Shown here: positions 8,073 through 18,180 of the stretch, piece after piece | Layout: the number at the start of each line of letters is the position of its first letter | Position numbering within the stretch: position 1 is the first letter of the stretch | NCBI RefSeq assembly: GCF_003668565.1 | Contig: NZ_RCWJ01000002.1 | Location: 558,001 to 622,000, forward strand | Length of the DNA: 64,000 nucleotides | From: Mycetocola zhadangensis | GTDB lineage: Bacteria; Actinomycetota; Actinomycetes; Actinomycetales; Microbacteriaceae | Reading direction: 5' to 3' | Notes under the pieces: generated by a model | What the model was told of the DNA's origin: nothing | Seen by the model: only the letters and a program-made list of their open reading frames with translations | Database searches by the model: none | Program-made: the position numbers and the translations under genes

Positions 8073-9935
8073 ATGGCACGTGCAGTAGGAATTGACCTCG
8101 GAACCACCAACTCGTGTGTGGCCGTTCTTGAGGGTGGCGAGCCCACCGTCATTGCGAACGCTGAGGGACTCCGCACCACCCCTTCGGTCGTTGCATACAC
8201 GAAGGACGGCGAGGTGCTCGTCGGTGAGACCGCAAAGCGCCAGGCTGTCACCAACGTTGACCGCACCATCGCGTCGGTCAAGCGCCACATGGGCACCGAC
8301 TGGAAGTTCGCGGTCGACGAGAAGAAGTACACCCCGCAGGAGATCTCGTCCCGCATCCTCGCCAAGCTGAAGCGTGACGCTGAGCAGTACCTGGGCGACA
8401 CGGTGACGGATGCCGTCATCACGGTTCCCGCATACTTCAACGACGCTGAGCGTCAGGCAACCAAGGAAGCCGGCGAGATCGCCGGACTCAACGTTCTCCG
8501 CATCATCAACGAGCCGACCGCTGCGGCTCTGGCGTACGGACTCGACAAGGGTAAGGAAGACGAGCTCATCCTCGTCTTCGACCTCGGTGGAGGAACGTTC
8601 GACGTCTCCCTCCTCGAAGTGGGCAAGGACGACGACTTCTCGACCATTCAGGTTCGCGCGACCTCCGGTGACAACCGCCTCGGTGGAGACGACTGGGACC
8701 AGCGTGTTGTTGAGCACCTCATCAAGCGCTTCAAGGAGACCACAGGCGTCGACGTCTCGAACGACAAGATCGCCAAGCAGCGTCTCAAGGAAGCTGCTGA
8801 GCAGGCCAAGAAGGAACTGTCCTCGGGCATGTCCACGTCGATCCAGCTGCCGTACCTCTCGCTCACCGAGAACGGCCCGGCGAACCTCGACGAGACCCTG
8901 ACCCGCGCACAGTTCGAGCAGATGACCTCTGACCTCGTCGACCGCACGAAGAAGCCCTTCCAGGACGTCATTCGTGAAGCAGGCGTTTCGGTCAATGACA
9001 TCGCACACGTTGTGCTCGTCGGCGGATCGACCCGTATGCCCGCCATCTACGAGCTCGTCAAGCAGGAGACCGGCGGCAAGGACCCGAACAAGGGTGTCAA
9101 CCCCGATGAGGTCGTCGCCGTTGGCGCCGCACTGCAGGCCGGTGTACTGAAGGGTGAGCGCAAGGACGTTTTGCTCATCGACGTCACCCCGCTGTCTCTC
9201 GGTATCGAGACCAAGGGTGGCATCATGACCAAGCTCATCGAGCGCAACACGGCCATCCCGACCAAGCGAAGCGAAACCTTCACCACGGCAGACGACAACC
9301 AGCCGTCGGTTGCGATCCAGGTGTTCCAGGGCGAGCGCGAGTTCACCCGCGACAACAAGAACCTCGGAACCTTCGAGCTGACCGGTATCGCTCCGGCACC
9401 ACGTGGCATCCCCCAGGTTGAAGTGACCTTCGACATCGACGCCAACGGCATCGTGCACGTGTCCGCAAAGGACAAGGGCACCGGCAAGGAGCAGTCGATG
9501 ACCATCACCGGTGGTTCTTCGCTCGCGAAGGAAGACATCGAGCGCATGGTGCGCGAGGCTGAAGAGCACGCTGCTGAGGACAAGGCCCGTCGTGAATCGG
9601 CCGAGACCCGCAACAGCGCTGAGCAGCTCGCCTACTCGATCGACAAGTTGATCAAGGAGAACGACGACAAGCTGCCCGAAGACGTCAAGAGCGAGGTGCA
9701 GGGCGACGTCGACGCACTGAAGTCCGCCCTCGCTGGCGACGACGACGCAGCGGTGAAGACCGCCTTCGATAAGCTCAACGAAAGCCAGACCAAGCTCGGC
9801 GAGGCCATCTACGCCCAGGCGCAGCAGGAAGCTGCCGCTGGCGAAGCCGGAGCTGAGCAGCCGGCCGACACCGCATCCGACGAGGATGTTGTGGACGCCG
9901 AAGTTGTCGACGACGAGGAAAGTGACAAGAAGTAA
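8073..9935 (+). CDS. dnaK: Chaperone DnaK (Hsp70)
   Basis: A 620-residue Hsp70. It opens with the signature GIDLGTTNS and has the second signature [14 protein letters not shown] and the third [12 protein letters not shown]. The substrate-binding part follows ([10 protein letters not shown] onwards), then a helical lid and an acidic tail ending in EESDKK. ATG at 8073 has AAAGGAG 10 bases upstream. It is the cytoplasmic ATP-driven chaperone that works with GrpE and DnaJ, encoded directly downstream. It is regulated by HspR through the HAIR sites in front. A very long open frame on the opposite strand is a codon-bias shadow. Confidence 0.98.
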   Translation: MARAVGIDLGTTNSCVAVLEGGEPTVIANAEGLRTTPSVVAYTKDGEVLVGETAKRQAVTNVDRTIASVKRHMGTDWKFAVDEKKYTPQEISSRILAKLKRDAEQYLGDTVTDAVITVPAYFNDAERQATKEAGEIAGLNVLRIINEPTAAALAYGLDKGKEDELILVFDLGGGTFDVSLLEVGKDDDFSTIQVRATSGDNRLGGDDWDQRVVEHLIKRFKETTGVDVSNDKIAKQRLKEAAEQAKKELSSGMSTSIQLPYLSLTENGPANLDETLTRAQFEQMTSDLVDRTKKPFQDVIREAGVSVNDIAHVVLVGGSTRMPAIYELVKQETGGKDPNKGVNPDEVVAVGAALQAGVLKGERKDVLLIDVTPLSLGIETKGGIMTKLIERNTAIPTKRSETFTTADDNQPSVAIQVFQGEREFTRDNKNLGTFELTGIAPAPRGIPQVEVTFDIDANGIVHVSAKDKGTGKEQSMTITGGSSLAKEDIERMVREAEEHAAEDKARRESAETRNSAEQLAYSIDKLIKENDDKLPEDVKSEVQGDVDALKSALAGDDDAAVKTAFDKLNESQTKLGEAIYAQAQQEAAAGEAGAEQPADTASDEDVVDAEVVDDEESDKK

Positions 9936-9937
9936 CA

Positions 9938-10567
9938 ATGACTGACACGAACCCGACTCCAGAAGACGGTGACGAGGTTCAGCCAGTGGACGAAGGGTCG
10001 GAAGCTACGGCTTCCGGCCCTGAGTCGCAGGTGGAGCCGGACGCACCCGAGACCGACGAAGAAGAACTGACCGTCCAGGACATCCTCGACGCTGCCCAGG
10101 CCGAGGGTCTGGACGACGAGCTGGACGCCGAGCGCGTCGCTGACGCCGAACCCGAGCACGAGCACCTGGTCGACCTCAAGCGGTTGAGCGCCGAGTACGC
10201 GAACTACCGCAAGCGCACAGAGGCCAACCGTGAACTCGAGCGCGAGCGGATGACCGGAGACGTCGTCAAGGCGCTGCTCCCGGTGCTCGACGACCTCGAT
10301 CGTGCTGAGAAGCACGGCGACCTTGAGGGCGACACACCGTTTACGGCGATCGCCGCGAAGCTCCGTACGAGCGTCGCAAAGCTTGGCCTTGCTCCGTTCG
10401 GAGTGAAGGGCGAGCCGTTCGACCACAACCTCCACGAAGCGATTTTCCAGCAGCCGAGCCCGGATGTTGAAACCGAAACCATCCTCGACGTCGTCGAGAC
10501 CGGTTACACGGTCGGTTCGACCTTGCTGCGTGCGGCCAAGGTCGTTGTCGCCGTTCCTGCTGAGTAG
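9938..10567 (+). CDS. grpE: Nucleotide exchange factor GrpE
   Basis: A 209-residue protein starting 2 bases after the dnaK stop. A long acidic N-terminal region (residues 1-70) precedes the coiled-coil (LKRLSAEYANYRKRTEANRE) and the C-terminal beta domain with the GrpE phrases GVKGEPFDHNLHEAI and TGYTVGSTLLRAAKVVV. It promotes ADP release from DnaK. It is part of the HspR-controlled operon. Confidence 0.96.
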   Translation: MTDTNPTPEDGDEVQPVDEGSEATASGPESQVEPDAPETDEEELTVQDILDAAQAEGLDDELDAERVADAEPEHEHLVDLKRLSAEYANYRKRTEANRELERERMTGDVVKALLPVLDDLDRAEKHGDLEGDTPFTAIAAKLRTSVAKLGLAPFGVKGEPFDHNLHEAIFQQPSPDVETETILDVVETGYTVGSTLLRAAKVVVAVPAE

Positions 10568-10572
10568 GCGCG

Positions 10573-11559
10573 ATGGCAAGTCAGGACTGGTTCGATAAGG
10601 ACTTCTACAAAGTTCTCGGCGTGAAGAAGGACGTCACCCCAGCGGAGCTGAAGAAGACCTACCGCAAGCTCGCGCGGCAATACCATCCGGACTCGAACGC
10701 GGGCGACGCCAAAGCCGAAGCAAAGTTTAAGGAGCTCAGCGAGGCCTACTCGGTTCTCAACGACCCTGAACAGCGCAAGGAATATGACGCCGTTCGTGCC
10801 ATGGGATCCGGAGCGCGGTTCACCGCGCCAGGGTCAGGTGGGCCCAACGGTGGCTTCGACGACGTCTTCGGCGGCATGTTCGGTGGTGGCGCTCGGGGAA
10901 CGAGCTCGAGCTACCAGCAGGCCGACTTCGAGGACATCCTCGGCGGCGTGTTCGGTCGCGGTGGCTACGGCCAGCCGACCGGGGGCTACCGGGGTTTCGG
11001 TGGACCGACGCCTGGACGTGACGTCACAGCATCCACAACGATCGACTTCCTCACGGCGATCCAGGGTGACACCGTCACCCTACAGACCGCCGACGGGCGA
11101 ACGATCAAGGTCAAGATCCCTGCCGGTGTCTCGGACGGGCAGAAGATCAAGCTGCGAGGAAAAGGCTCTCCGTCACCCGACGGTGGAGCTGCAGGCGACC
11201 TGGTGCTCTCGGTTACCGTGCGCAAGCACCCGGTGTTCGAGCGTGACGGGCTCAACCTGCGCGTGAACGTCCCGGTGACGTTCGTCGAGGCGACCCTCGG
11301 CGCGACCATCGAGGTGCCCACGCTCGGCGGCGACCCGGTGCGGCTCCGAGTCGCTCCAGGCACTCCGTCCGGGCGTGTGCTCCGGGTTAAGGGCAGGGGA
11401 GTCACCACGTCGAAAGGCACGGGTGACCTGCTCGCCGTTGTCCAGGTTGCGGTGCCGTCTCACCTCAACTCCGATGCGCGCGAAGCGCTCGAGCGGTTCC
11501 ACGAGTTGGAGCCCAAAGAGAACCCGCGCGACGATCTGATTGCCCGCGCGAGGGGATAA
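10573..11559 (+). CDS. dnaJ: DnaJ-family co-chaperone without zinc finger (type II)
   Basis: 328 residues. A J-domain occupies residues about 9-75 with HPD at 38-40, then a Gly/Phe-rich linker (GGFDDVFGGMFGGG), then the C-terminal substrate-binding domains (residues 150-315). The four CxxCxGxG zinc-finger repeats of type I DnaJ are absent, so the architecture is that of DnaJ2/CbpA-like type II proteins, common for the copy in actinobacterial dnaK operons. It stimulates DnaK ATPase and hands over substrates. It sits 5 bases after the grpE stop and is followed directly by hspR. Confidence 0.93.
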   Translation: MASQDWFDKDFYKVLGVKKDVTPAELKKTYRKLARQYHPDSNAGDAKAEAKFKELSEAYSVLNDPEQRKEYDAVRAMGSGARFTAPGSGGPNGGFDDVFGGMFGGGARGTSSSYQQADFEDILGGVFGRGGYGQPTGGYRGFGGPTPGRDVTASTTIDFLTAIQGDTVTLQTADGRTIKVKIPAGVSDGQKIKLRGKGSPSPDGGAAGDLVLSVTVRKHPVFERDGLNLRVNVPVTFVEATLGATIEVPTLGGDPVRLRVAPGTPSGRVLRVKGRGVTTSKGTGDLLAVVQVAVPSHLNSDAREALERFHELEPKENPRDDLIARARG

Positions 11560-11976
11560 GTGATGGACGAGAATTCGCCGATCTTCGCGATCGCGACAGC
11601 GGCCGAGCTGGCCGGAATGCACCCGCAGACCCTGCGGCAGTACGACCGGCTCGGCCTCGTCTCGCCCACACGGACAGCTGGCAAGTCCCGCCGGTACTCG
11701 ATGCGTGATGTCGTGCAGTTGCGCGAGGTCGCCAGGCTCAGTGCCGAAGGGGTCAGCCTTGAGGGCATCGGCCGGATCCTCGCGCTTGAAAATGAGGTCA
11801 CGCGCCTGGCGACTCGAGTTCGTGAGCTCGAGCATGCTCTCGCCGACGAAATGCTCAAGTCGCCGGGACGGCGCGTGTTCGCCGCCGGTGCCCAGGGCGA
11901 TGTTGTGCCGCTCAAGAGTGGGACGCGTGCCCAGCGCCGCACCGAGCTCGTGGTGTGGCGGCCCTTTCAGCGCTGA
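11560..11976 (+). CDS. hspR: Heat-shock repressor HspR (MerR family)
   Basis: 138 residues. An N-terminal MerR-type winged helix-turn-helix reads FAIATAAELAGMHPQTLRQYDRLGLVSP, followed by the RRYS phrase and a coiled-coil (ENEVTRLATRVRELEHAL). GTG at 11560 comes right after the dnaJ stop; ATG at 11563 is equally possible. HspR binds HAIR sites with DnaK as co-repressor and so controls its own operon, and here very probably clpB as well (HAIR site at 30118). Confidence 0.95.
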   Translation: MMDENSPIFAIATAAELAGMHPQTLRQYDRLGLVSPTRTAGKSRRYSMRDVVQLREVARLSAEGVSLEGIGRILALENEVTRLATRVRELEHALADEMLKSPGRRVFAAGAQGDVVPLKSGTRAQRRTELVVWRPFQR

Positions 11977-11996
11977 TCACCGGCGGTCCCATCGAG

Positions 11997-12160
11997 TCGG
12001 CCCAAAGGGTCGTTCTTTATCGAGGGAATGACCATCTGGGCCCAGTCGATTGAGGGAATGACCTTTTGGGCCCGATCGATTTCTGTCAGAACCCGCGTTG
12101 ACGCCAGCGCGGGATCGAGTTGCCTCACTTCGTCGTATCGGGCCCAAAAGGACGATTTGT
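11997..12160. repeat. Cluster of about 30-bp repeats with GACC(T)TTTGGGCCCGAT cores, direct and inverted
   Basis: Two tandem 30-bp units (12021-12050 and 12051-12080) share GAGGGAATGACC, then TGGGCCC, then TCGAT. An inverted copy (TCGGCCCAAAGGGTCGTTC) starts at 11997 and another inverted copy (ATCGGGCCCAAAAGGACGATTT) at 12137. The inverted pairs can fold into hairpins, and the cluster lies directly after the dnaK operon, where it might also terminate transcription. It fills the gap to the next gene and does not code. Confidence 0.7.
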
Positions 12161-12223
12161 GGTGTCTCAGCCATGCGCACTGTGGGGTATCGAGGACACG
12201 GGGCGAGGTCTATGCTGGGCCGC

Positions 12224-13420
12224 ATGAGCGAGCAGAAGCCGCCGACGGGCCCGGAAAACAACTCCGGCGACCCGAAGCAGAACGAGCCACCGTATCCGGC
12301 AAGCGCTGCCGATGGCAGCGCTTCCGCGGGCCGGGCAGCGTCGCAACCGGGACCGCCACCAGGGTCCCCGCAGGCCCCACCGCCCGGCAGCCCCATGCCA
12401 CCGGCGCCGAACTCGCCACAAGCGCCAAGCCCAGGTCCGGTGCAGCAAGGATTCGCCCCTGGTGGGTACCCGAACCAGCCGGGTAGCGCGCCATACCCAG
12501 GTGGCGGCCAGCCCCCAAGCGGTTACCCGCAACAGGGCTATCCGCCGCAGCCGCCCCAGCAACAACAGGGTTACCCGCAGCAGGGCGGCTACCCGCCCCA
12601 GCCCGGTGGATACCCGGCGCAGCCGTACCCCTCGCAGCCGTACCCTCCGCAGCCACAGCACGGCGGACACCAGCCGCAGCACGGTGGCTACCCGCCGCAA
12701 CCGCAACAGGGTTACCAGCCGCAGCGCCCATACCTCGCGCAGGTGCCCGGCCCGGCCACCCCGCCGAGGCCACCCCTCGAGGGGCGCCAGAAGCGCGGTG
12801 CCATGCTCGCCGGTGCCGTGAGTTTCACCCTGATGAGCCTCGGCTTCGCCCTGTTCATGATTCCTCTCGTCCTCGGATTGCTCGGCGCGTTCATCAGTAC
12901 CCTCATTTCCTGGGTAGCCAACAACAACCCGGAGGACTTCAACGCCAACGGCGGTCCATCCCCCGATGAGCTCGAGGGCTTTTTCGCCGACGCGTGGTCG
13001 ACATTCTTTCCCTGGTTCATCGGCGCGCTCATCCTCGGCATCATCATCTGGATCCTCGGCTACTTCTCCAGCCTGTGGATCCTGCGCAGCCACCGCGTGC
13101 ACCGCCCGGTCGCCGTGACCTGGAGCGGCCTCGGCATCGCCATCGTGGGCAGCTTCCTGCTCAGCGCGCTGAGTTCGCCGATCAGCGGACTGTTCAACCT
13201 GTGGACGCCGAACTTCGACGGCGGCGACCTCGGATCCGGCGGGGTACCCAGCCTGGAGAACTTCGACTTCAGCCCGGTCATCGGCGCAGGAGCACTCCTG
13301 TCGCTGGTGAGCCTTGTCATCAACGCGGCGATCGGCCTGTTCAGCTGGTGGTGGATGGCGCACGCGTTCCGTGAGCGCCGCGCGAGTGAGTCGACACCGC
13401 AAGCCGAACCGGTGTCGTAA
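12224..13420 (+). CDS. Membrane protein with a long Pro/Gln/Gly/Tyr-rich N-terminal region
   Basis: 398 residues. The first 185 are almost entirely Pro, Gln, Gly, Tyr and Ser, with repeated units such as QQGYPPQPP and PQPGGYP. The second half has four predicted membrane segments (about residues 195-230, 265-290, 305-330 and 360-385) separated by acidic loops. Such tails are seen on many actinobacterial envelope proteins and may extend in the cytoplasm or through the wall; no enzymatic motif is visible. ATG at 12224 is chosen; ATG at 12212 is possible and neither has a strong ribosome site. The long open frame antisense to it is an artefact of CCG/CAG repeats. Confidence 0.7.
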   Translation: MSEQKPPTGPENNSGDPKQNEPPYPASAADGSASAGRAASQPGPPPGSPQAPPPGSPMPPAPNSPQAPSPGPVQQGFAPGGYPNQPGSAPYPGGGQPPSGYPQQGYPPQPPQQQQGYPQQGGYPPQPGGYPAQPYPSQPYPPQPQHGGHQPQHGGYPPQPQQGYQPQRPYLAQVPGPATPPRPPLEGRQKRGAMLAGAVSFTLMSLGFALFMIPLVLGLLGAFISTLISWVANNNPEDFNANGGPSPDELEGFFADAWSTFFPWFIGALILGIIIWILGYFSSLWILRSHRVHRPVAVTWSGLGIAIVGSFLLSALSSPISGLFNLWTPNFDGGDLGSGGVPSLENFDFSPVIGAGALLSLVSLVINAAIGLFSWWWMAHAFRERRASESTPQAEPVS

Positions 13421-13486
13421 GCCGGAGCATCCGTTCGAAGAAGTCGCCCGTCATCGCCCGCTCGTGACCCGGGCTACCCTGAACAG

Positions 13487-14608
13487 GTGACTGACTTCCC
13501 GTTCGACCGGCTTCGACGCTGGCCTGACATCGAAGCTCCCAACCTCTTCGCGTTCGACGCCACAGATCGACTGCTGCTCGACACAGCCGCAGACGCCCTC
13601 CACAGCGTCGGTGCAGGCGAGACCGTGATGGTCGGCGACCGGTACGGTGCACTCACCCTCGCTGCGGCGCACGCCGGGGTGACGGGGATTCGCACCCACC
13701 AGGACGAGCTCTCGGGCGAGCGTGCCCTCGACGCGAACGCTGTCGCCTTGTCGATAACGGATGCTGGCGCGCACGCCGCGCTCGACGCCTCACTTTTTCG
13801 GGGCGCCCGGCTGGTGCTGCTCCAGCTGCCGCGGTCACTCGAAGCGCTTGCGGAGATCGCCGAACTGATCGCACGGCACGCAGAACCCGACGTCACCGTG
13901 TTCGCCGGCGGCCGCGTCAAGCACATGACGCACGCCATGAACGACGTGCTGGCGCGGTACTTCGGTTCGGTCACCGCGTCGCGCGCGCAGCAGAAGTCGC
14001 GGGTGCTGATCGCCACGAAGCCGGAGGCTCCGGCGGGCGAACCGACGTGGCCGGCCCGTGAATTCCATGCCGACCTCAACCTCGTGGTCTGCGCACACGG
14101 TGCCGCTTTCGCCGGTACAAAGCTCGACATCGGCACACGGTTTCTGCTCGAGTTCCTCGAGCAGGTGCCCGAGGTGCCCGACGCCATCGACCTCGGCTGC
14201 GGCACCGGTATTCTCGCCACAATGGTGGCTCGCGCCCGGCCAGCCATGCGCGTGATCGCAAGCGATCAGTCGGCAGCGGCCGTGGCATCCGCTCGCTCGA
14301 CAGCTCTCGCGAACGGTGTGGCTGAGCGCGTGACCGTGATGCGGGACGACGGGTTGTCGAGCCAGCCGGATGCGTCGTCGAGCCTGGTCCTGCTCAACCC
14401 GCCATTCCACGTCGGGGCGACCGTGCACGCCGGCATCGCCCAGAAGCTCTTTGACGACGCCGCGCGGGTGCTGAAGCCGGGCGGTGAACTGTGGACTGTG
14501 TGGAATTCTCACCTCGGCTACCGGCCAGCGCTCGAACGGACGATCGGGCCGACCCGCCAGCTCGGTCGCAACACCAAGTTCACGGTGACGGTGTCGACGA
14601 AGCGCTGA
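13487..14608 (+). CDS. rRNA (guanine-N2) methyltransferase, RsmC/RlmG-like
   Basis: 373 residues. The C-terminal half is an AdoMet-dependent methyltransferase (MTS family) with motif I DLGCGTGILA at about residues 229-238 and the catalytic NPPFH that marks N2-guanine methyltransferases of small/large subunit rRNA. The N-terminal half is a degenerate copy of the same fold, as in RlmG and RsmC. GTG at 13487 is the start (sequence CAGGTGACTGAC). Which rRNA position is modified cannot be decided from sequence alone. It is transcribed alone, with a 66-base gap upstream. Confidence 0.82.
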   Translation: MTDFPFDRLRRWPDIEAPNLFAFDATDRLLLDTAADALHSVGAGETVMVGDRYGALTLAAAHAGVTGIRTHQDELSGERALDANAVALSITDAGAHAALDASLFRGARLVLLQLPRSLEALAEIAELIARHAEPDVTVFAGGRVKHMTHAMNDVLARYFGSVTASRAQQKSRVLIATKPEAPAGEPTWPAREFHADLNLVVCAHGAAFAGTKLDIGTRFLLEFLEQVPEVPDAIDLGCGTGILATMVARARPAMRVIASDQSAAAVASARSTALANGVAERVTVMRDDGLSSQPDASSSLVLLNPPFHVGATVHAGIAQKLFDDAARVLKPGGELWTVWNSHLGYRPALERTIGPTRQLGRNTKFTVTVSTKR

Positions 14609-14694
14609 ATCACAACCGCGTGAAAGCGAGTCCATTTCTCCGGTGTTTCGCAACCCCCTCCGCTCGTGAGGCGCCGTGATGTTGGCTTGATGAA

Positions 14695-16359
14695 GTGAGC
14701 ACACGGAACATATCGCGCAGCGACCTCGACCACACAGCCCGGACACGATTCGGTTGGGATGACCTGCAGGATGGCCAGATCGAGGCCGTCGAGGCATTGC
14801 TCAGCGGACGGGATGTTCTGGCCGTCATGCCGACCGGCTACGGAAAGTCCGCCATCTACCAGCTCGCGGCAGCACTGCTCGGTGGGGTCACCGTTGTGGT
14901 GTCGCCGCTCATCGCGCTGCAAACCGACCAGGTCGCGAACCTCGCGGAGCTGCCCGATGCGCCTGCGGCGGTCGCGATCAACTCGGCACTCCGGCCGGCG
15001 GCCGTTGAGGCGGCCTGGGAACGGGTATCGGGACCGAACGGCGGCATTGTGTATGTCGCACCCGAGCAGCTGGCGAAGGACGAAACCGTAGAGCGACTGC
15101 GTGGCCTCGGTGTGACACTTTTCGCCGTTGACGAGGCGCACTGTGTGACGGCGTGGGGTCACGACTTTCGTCCGGACTACCTGCGACTCGGTGATGTCAT
15201 CGAACGGTTGGGGCACCCGCGTACGGTAGCGCTGACCGCGACCGGGTCGACTCCGGTGCGCCGCGACATTGCCGAACGGTTGCGGCTGAGGGACCCGCTT
15301 GAGCTGACCCGCGGGTTCGACCGGCCAAACCTGGTGCTCCAGGTGACGCGGCACATTGAAGAAAACGACAAGGAACGCGCGGTGCTCGAGCAGGTGCTCG
15401 AACTGCCCAAGCCGGGGCTGCTGTACGTTGCGACCCGGGCAGACACTGAGCGCTTCGCTGCGGCGCTCGCCGACCGGGGGCTTCGGGCTGCGGGTTACCA
15501 CGGCGGTCTTCGAGCGGCCGATCGTCGCTCCGTGCACGACGATTTTTCCTCTGACCGGCTCGACGTTGTTGTTGCGACATCGGCGTTCGGAATGGGCATC
15601 GACAAGGCAAACGTGCGATTCGTTGTGCACGCTGCGGTGCCCGAGTCGGTTGACGCGTACTACCAGGAGATCGGGCGGGCTGGCCGCGACGGGGAGCCGG
15701 CCACCGCCGCCCTGCACTACCGCAGCGAAGATCTCGGCTTGCGGAAGTTCTTCGCGACTCGCCGGCCGGACGATGAGGCGCTGCGGCGAGCGTACAACGT
15801 GATTGCACGGTCGAAAGAACCGGTCAGCTCCGCGCAGCTCGCCCGTGACATCGACTCCTCAACACGCACAGCGACCGGCCTCGTGAATGCGCTCGCTGAC
15901 GCCGGAATGGTCCGCTCGGATCGGAGAGGAAGCCGCGCAACAGGCACGGCCACGGCACGAAAGGCAGCTGCCGCCGCCGTCGAGGGGATTGAGGAACGCG
16001 AGCGAATCGAAGCGTCCCGGCTCGACATGATGCGGGGGTATGCCGAGACGACCGAGTGTCGACGGCTTTTTCTTCTCGGCTACTTTGGTGAGCAGCACTT
16101 TGAGCCGTGCGACAACTGCGACGTCTGTTCGCGAGCTGAGGGTGCGCGCACCGCGCCGCTCGAGGACGAACCGGGCTCCGACGCCCCGGAGCAGGACGGT
16201 CCCTTTGCTCCACAAGCGAGCGTCACGCACAAAGAATGGGGTGCAGGAACCGTGATGCGGGTCGAGGCCGACCGGGTGACCGTGTTCTTCGAGCATGAGG
16301 GCTACAAGGTGCTGTCACTCGAGCTGGTAGCCGATGGCAAACTGTTGCAACCGGCCTGA
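14695..16359 (+). CDS. RecQ-family ATP-dependent DNA helicase
   Basis: A 554-residue superfamily 2 helicase. Walker A is PTGYGKS (Lys 51), motif II is DEAH (146-149), motif III is LTATGS, and motif VI reads QEIGRAGRDG, as in RecQ. A zinc-binding region (C-RRLFLLGYFGE-C-DNCDVC pattern) is present and a winged-helix part lies between about 385 and 440. There is no clear HRDC domain; the last 60 residues form a small beta domain (VTHKEWGAGTVMRVEADRVTVFFEHEG). GTG start at 14695. The role is unwinding of recombination and repair intermediates. Shorter actinobacterial RecQ proteins of this layout are common. Confidence 0.88.
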   Translation: MSTRNISRSDLDHTARTRFGWDDLQDGQIEAVEALLSGRDVLAVMPTGYGKSAIYQLAAALLGGVTVVVSPLIALQTDQVANLAELPDAPAAVAINSALRPAAVEAAWERVSGPNGGIVYVAPEQLAKDETVERLRGLGVTLFAVDEAHCVTAWGHDFRPDYLRLGDVIERLGHPRTVALTATGSTPVRRDIAERLRLRDPLELTRGFDRPNLVLQVTRHIEENDKERAVLEQVLELPKPGLLYVATRADTERFAAALADRGLRAAGYHGGLRAADRRSVHDDFSSDRLDVVVATSAFGMGIDKANVRFVVHAAVPESVDAYYQEIGRAGRDGEPATAALHYRSEDLGLRKFFATRRPDDEALRRAYNVIARSKEPVSSAQLARDIDSSTRTATGLVNALADAGMVRSDRRGSRATGTATARKAAAAAVEGIEERERIEASRLDMMRGYAETTECRRLFLLGYFGEQHFEPCDNCDVCSRAEGARTAPLEDEPGSDAPEQDGPFAPQASVTHKEWGAGTVMRVEADRVTVFFEHEGYKVLSLELVADGKLLQPA

Positions 16360-16393
16360 CGTGCTCCGGCGCCGTCCGCTGGGAACGGAGTTC

Positions 16394-17176
16394 TCAACCG
16401 GGTACACCGTTCTCGGCACTTGCGAGGTATTCCAGTTGCGCTTCGACCGAATACTCGGCGGCGAAGCGCACCGAGGGATCGATGTCCGGGTACACCATGT
16501 CGGTGACGGCCGAAATGGAAGCGCCGGCGCCAAGGGTGCCGCGGGCGGACCGTACCTCCTCGAGTCTGCGTAGCCGGTGCTCGAGGTACTCGCCGCTGAC
16601 CGTGTTCAGGTCAGGCAGGGTCGGACCGTGGCCCGGGAAGACCGTGAGCGAACCGAGCTCCCGCAACCGCCGCAGTGACGAGAGATAGGCGGCGAGGCTT
16701 CCGTCCGGTCGCGCAATCACCGTTGTTCCGCTGCCGAGAATTGTGTCGCCGGTGAGGATGATGCCCGGATTCTTCTCAGCGTCCACGACGAAACAGACAG
16801 AGTCTGCACTGTGGCCGGGTGTTGCAACCACGGTCAGCCGCACGCCGGCCGCATCGATCACCTCGCCGTCGGAGAGTGGTTGGCCCTCGATGCAGAACGC
16901 CGGATCGAACGCTCGCACCGGAGCCCCGGTTCTCCGGTGGAGTTCGGCGCTTGCGCCGGTGTGATCGTCATGGAAGTGCGTGATCAGGATGAGGTCGACG
17001 GCGCCGCTTCCCACGAGTTCGTCGACATGCCCCGCATTTCTCGGACCAGGGTCGACAATCACCACTGAGCCGAACCCCGGGGCGCCGAGCACGTAGCTGT
17101 TCGTGCCATCGAGCGTCATCGGCCCCGGGTTCGGTGCGAGAACGACGCGCACCACTTTGCTCAACGGGATTGGCAT
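16394..17176 (-). CDS. Metallo-beta-lactamase-fold hydrolase, LACTB2-like
   Basis: 260 residues. The metal-binding signature HFHDDH is at residues 67-72, with further ligands in TPGHSADS, TGDTILG and PGHGP. The N-terminal NPGPMTLDGTNSYVLG and the C-terminal helical region are typical of the LACTB2/ribonuclease-like branch of MBL hydrolases. The substrate is unknown and could be an RNA or a thioester. Its ATG lies 2 bases after the stop of the Fgd gene, so the two form an operon. It converges with the helicase gene. Confidence 0.82.
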   Translation of the reverse strand: MPIPLSKVVRVVLAPNPGPMTLDGTNSYVLGAPGFGSVVIVDPGPRNAGHVDELVGSGAVDLILITHFHDDHTGASAELHRRTGAPVRAFDPAFCIEGQPLSDGEVIDAAGVRLTVVATPGHSADSVCFVVDAEKNPGIILTGDTILGSGTTVIARPDGSLAAYLSSLRRLRELGSLTVFPGHGPTLPDLNTVSGEYLEHRLRRLEEVRSARGTLGAGASISAVTDMVYPDIDPSVRFAAEYSVEAQLEYLASAENGVPG

Positions 17177-17178
17177 CT

Positions 17179-18180
17179 TTAACCGAGCGCGCGAAGCCTC
17201 GGAGCCAGGTCGCGCTCAAACAGGTCGAGGAAGCGTTTCTGGTCGGAGCCGGGGCCGTGGAAGACGAGGTGGTTGAGCCCGGCGTCGATGTACGGCTTGA
17301 TCAGGGAGACGGCTTCGTCCGGGTCGCTTGACACAATCCAGCGCTTCGCGACCTGCTCGATCGGCAGGGCGTCCGCCGCGGCCTCCATCTCGATCGGGTC
17401 GTCGATCGAGTGCTTCTGTTCGGGCGTGAGCGACAGCGGCGCCCAGAACCGGGTGTTCTCGAGCGCGACGTCCCGATCGGTGTCGTACGAAATCTTGATC
17501 TCGATCATCTTGTCGATTTCGCCGACGTCCCGTTGCGCCTTCGCCGCACCCTCGGCAACGGCGGGCAGGAGCTTGTCTGTGTAGAGCTCCATTCCTTTGC
17601 CCGAGGTGCAGATGAAGCCGTCGCCCGCACGACCCGCATACCGGGCAACCACAGGTCCGCCCGCCGCAACATAAACGGGGATGCCGCCTTCCGGGACGTC
17701 ATAGATCGACGCGCCCTGGGTCTTGTAGTACTCGCCGTCGAAATCGACACGGTCGCCAACCCAGAGCTGACGCATCAGGTCAACCGACTCGCGCAGTCGC
17801 GCAAACCGTTCCTTGAACTCGGGCCATTCACCCTGGTAGCCCGTCGCGATCTCGTTGAGGGCCTCTCCGGTGCCGACACCGAGGAAGATGCGCCCGGGGT
17901 AGAGGCAACCCATGGTGGCGAATGCCTGGGCGACGACGGCAGGGTTATAGCGGAACGTCGGCGTCATCACCGAGGTTCCGATCGTGATCCGCTCGGTGCG
18001 CTCGCCGACGGCCGTCATCCAGGCCAGGGAGAACGGAGCGTGACCGCCATTGTGACGCCAGGGTTGAAAGTGGTCACTCACTGTGACGCTGTCAAAACCA
18101 TGCTGTTCCGCCTGAACACCGAGCTCGACGAGCTCGCGAGGGCCAAACTGTTCAGCCGATGCCTTCAAACCCAGTTTCAA
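17179..18180 (-). CDS. fgd: F420-dependent glucose-6-phosphate dehydrogenase
   Basis: A luciferase-like TIM-barrel enzyme closely following the mycobacterial Fgd1 pattern: [55 protein letters not shown] and [19 protein letters not shown] are essentially family-invariant. It oxidises glucose-6-phosphate while reducing coenzyme F420, so the organism should make F420. The start is placed at TTG 18180 (333 residues), 8 bases after GGGAG; this matches the known N-terminus (...LKLGLKAS) and the usual length of about 336. TTG 18183 and GTG 18195 are alternatives, and a longer frame up to 18261 adds an implausible leader. It is first in an operon with the MBL hydrolase. Confidence 0.92.
   Translation of the reverse strand: MKLGLKASAEQFGPRELVELGVQAEQHGFDSVTVSDHFQPWRHNGGHAPFSLAWMTAVGERTERITIGTSVMTPTFRYNPAVVAQAFATMGCLYPGRIFLGVGTGEALNEIATGYQGEWPEFKERFARLRESVDLMRQLWVGDRVDFDGEYYKTQGASIYDVPEGGIPVYVAAGGPVVARYAGRAGDGFICTSGKGMELYTDKLLPAVAEGAAKAQRDVGEIDKMIEIKISYDTDRDVALENTRFWAPLSLTPEQKHSIDDPIEMEAAADALPIEQVAKRWIVSSDPDEAVSLIKPYIDAGLNHLVFHGPGSDQKRFLDLFERDLAPRLRALG

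Noticed and set aside
8028-9938. 636-residue open frame antisense to dnaK
   Set aside because: Long antisense frames opposite dnaK are a known consequence of codon bias; no ribosome site, and the protein has no family features.
12167-13402. 411-residue open frame antisense to the Pro/Gln-rich protein
   Set aside because: It is the complement of CCG/CAG/GGC repeats, and its Arg/Leu repeats are an artefact.
14518-15717. Long minus-strand open frame opposite the RecQ-like helicase
   Set aside because: No motifs or start signals; the plus-strand helicase accounts for the region.
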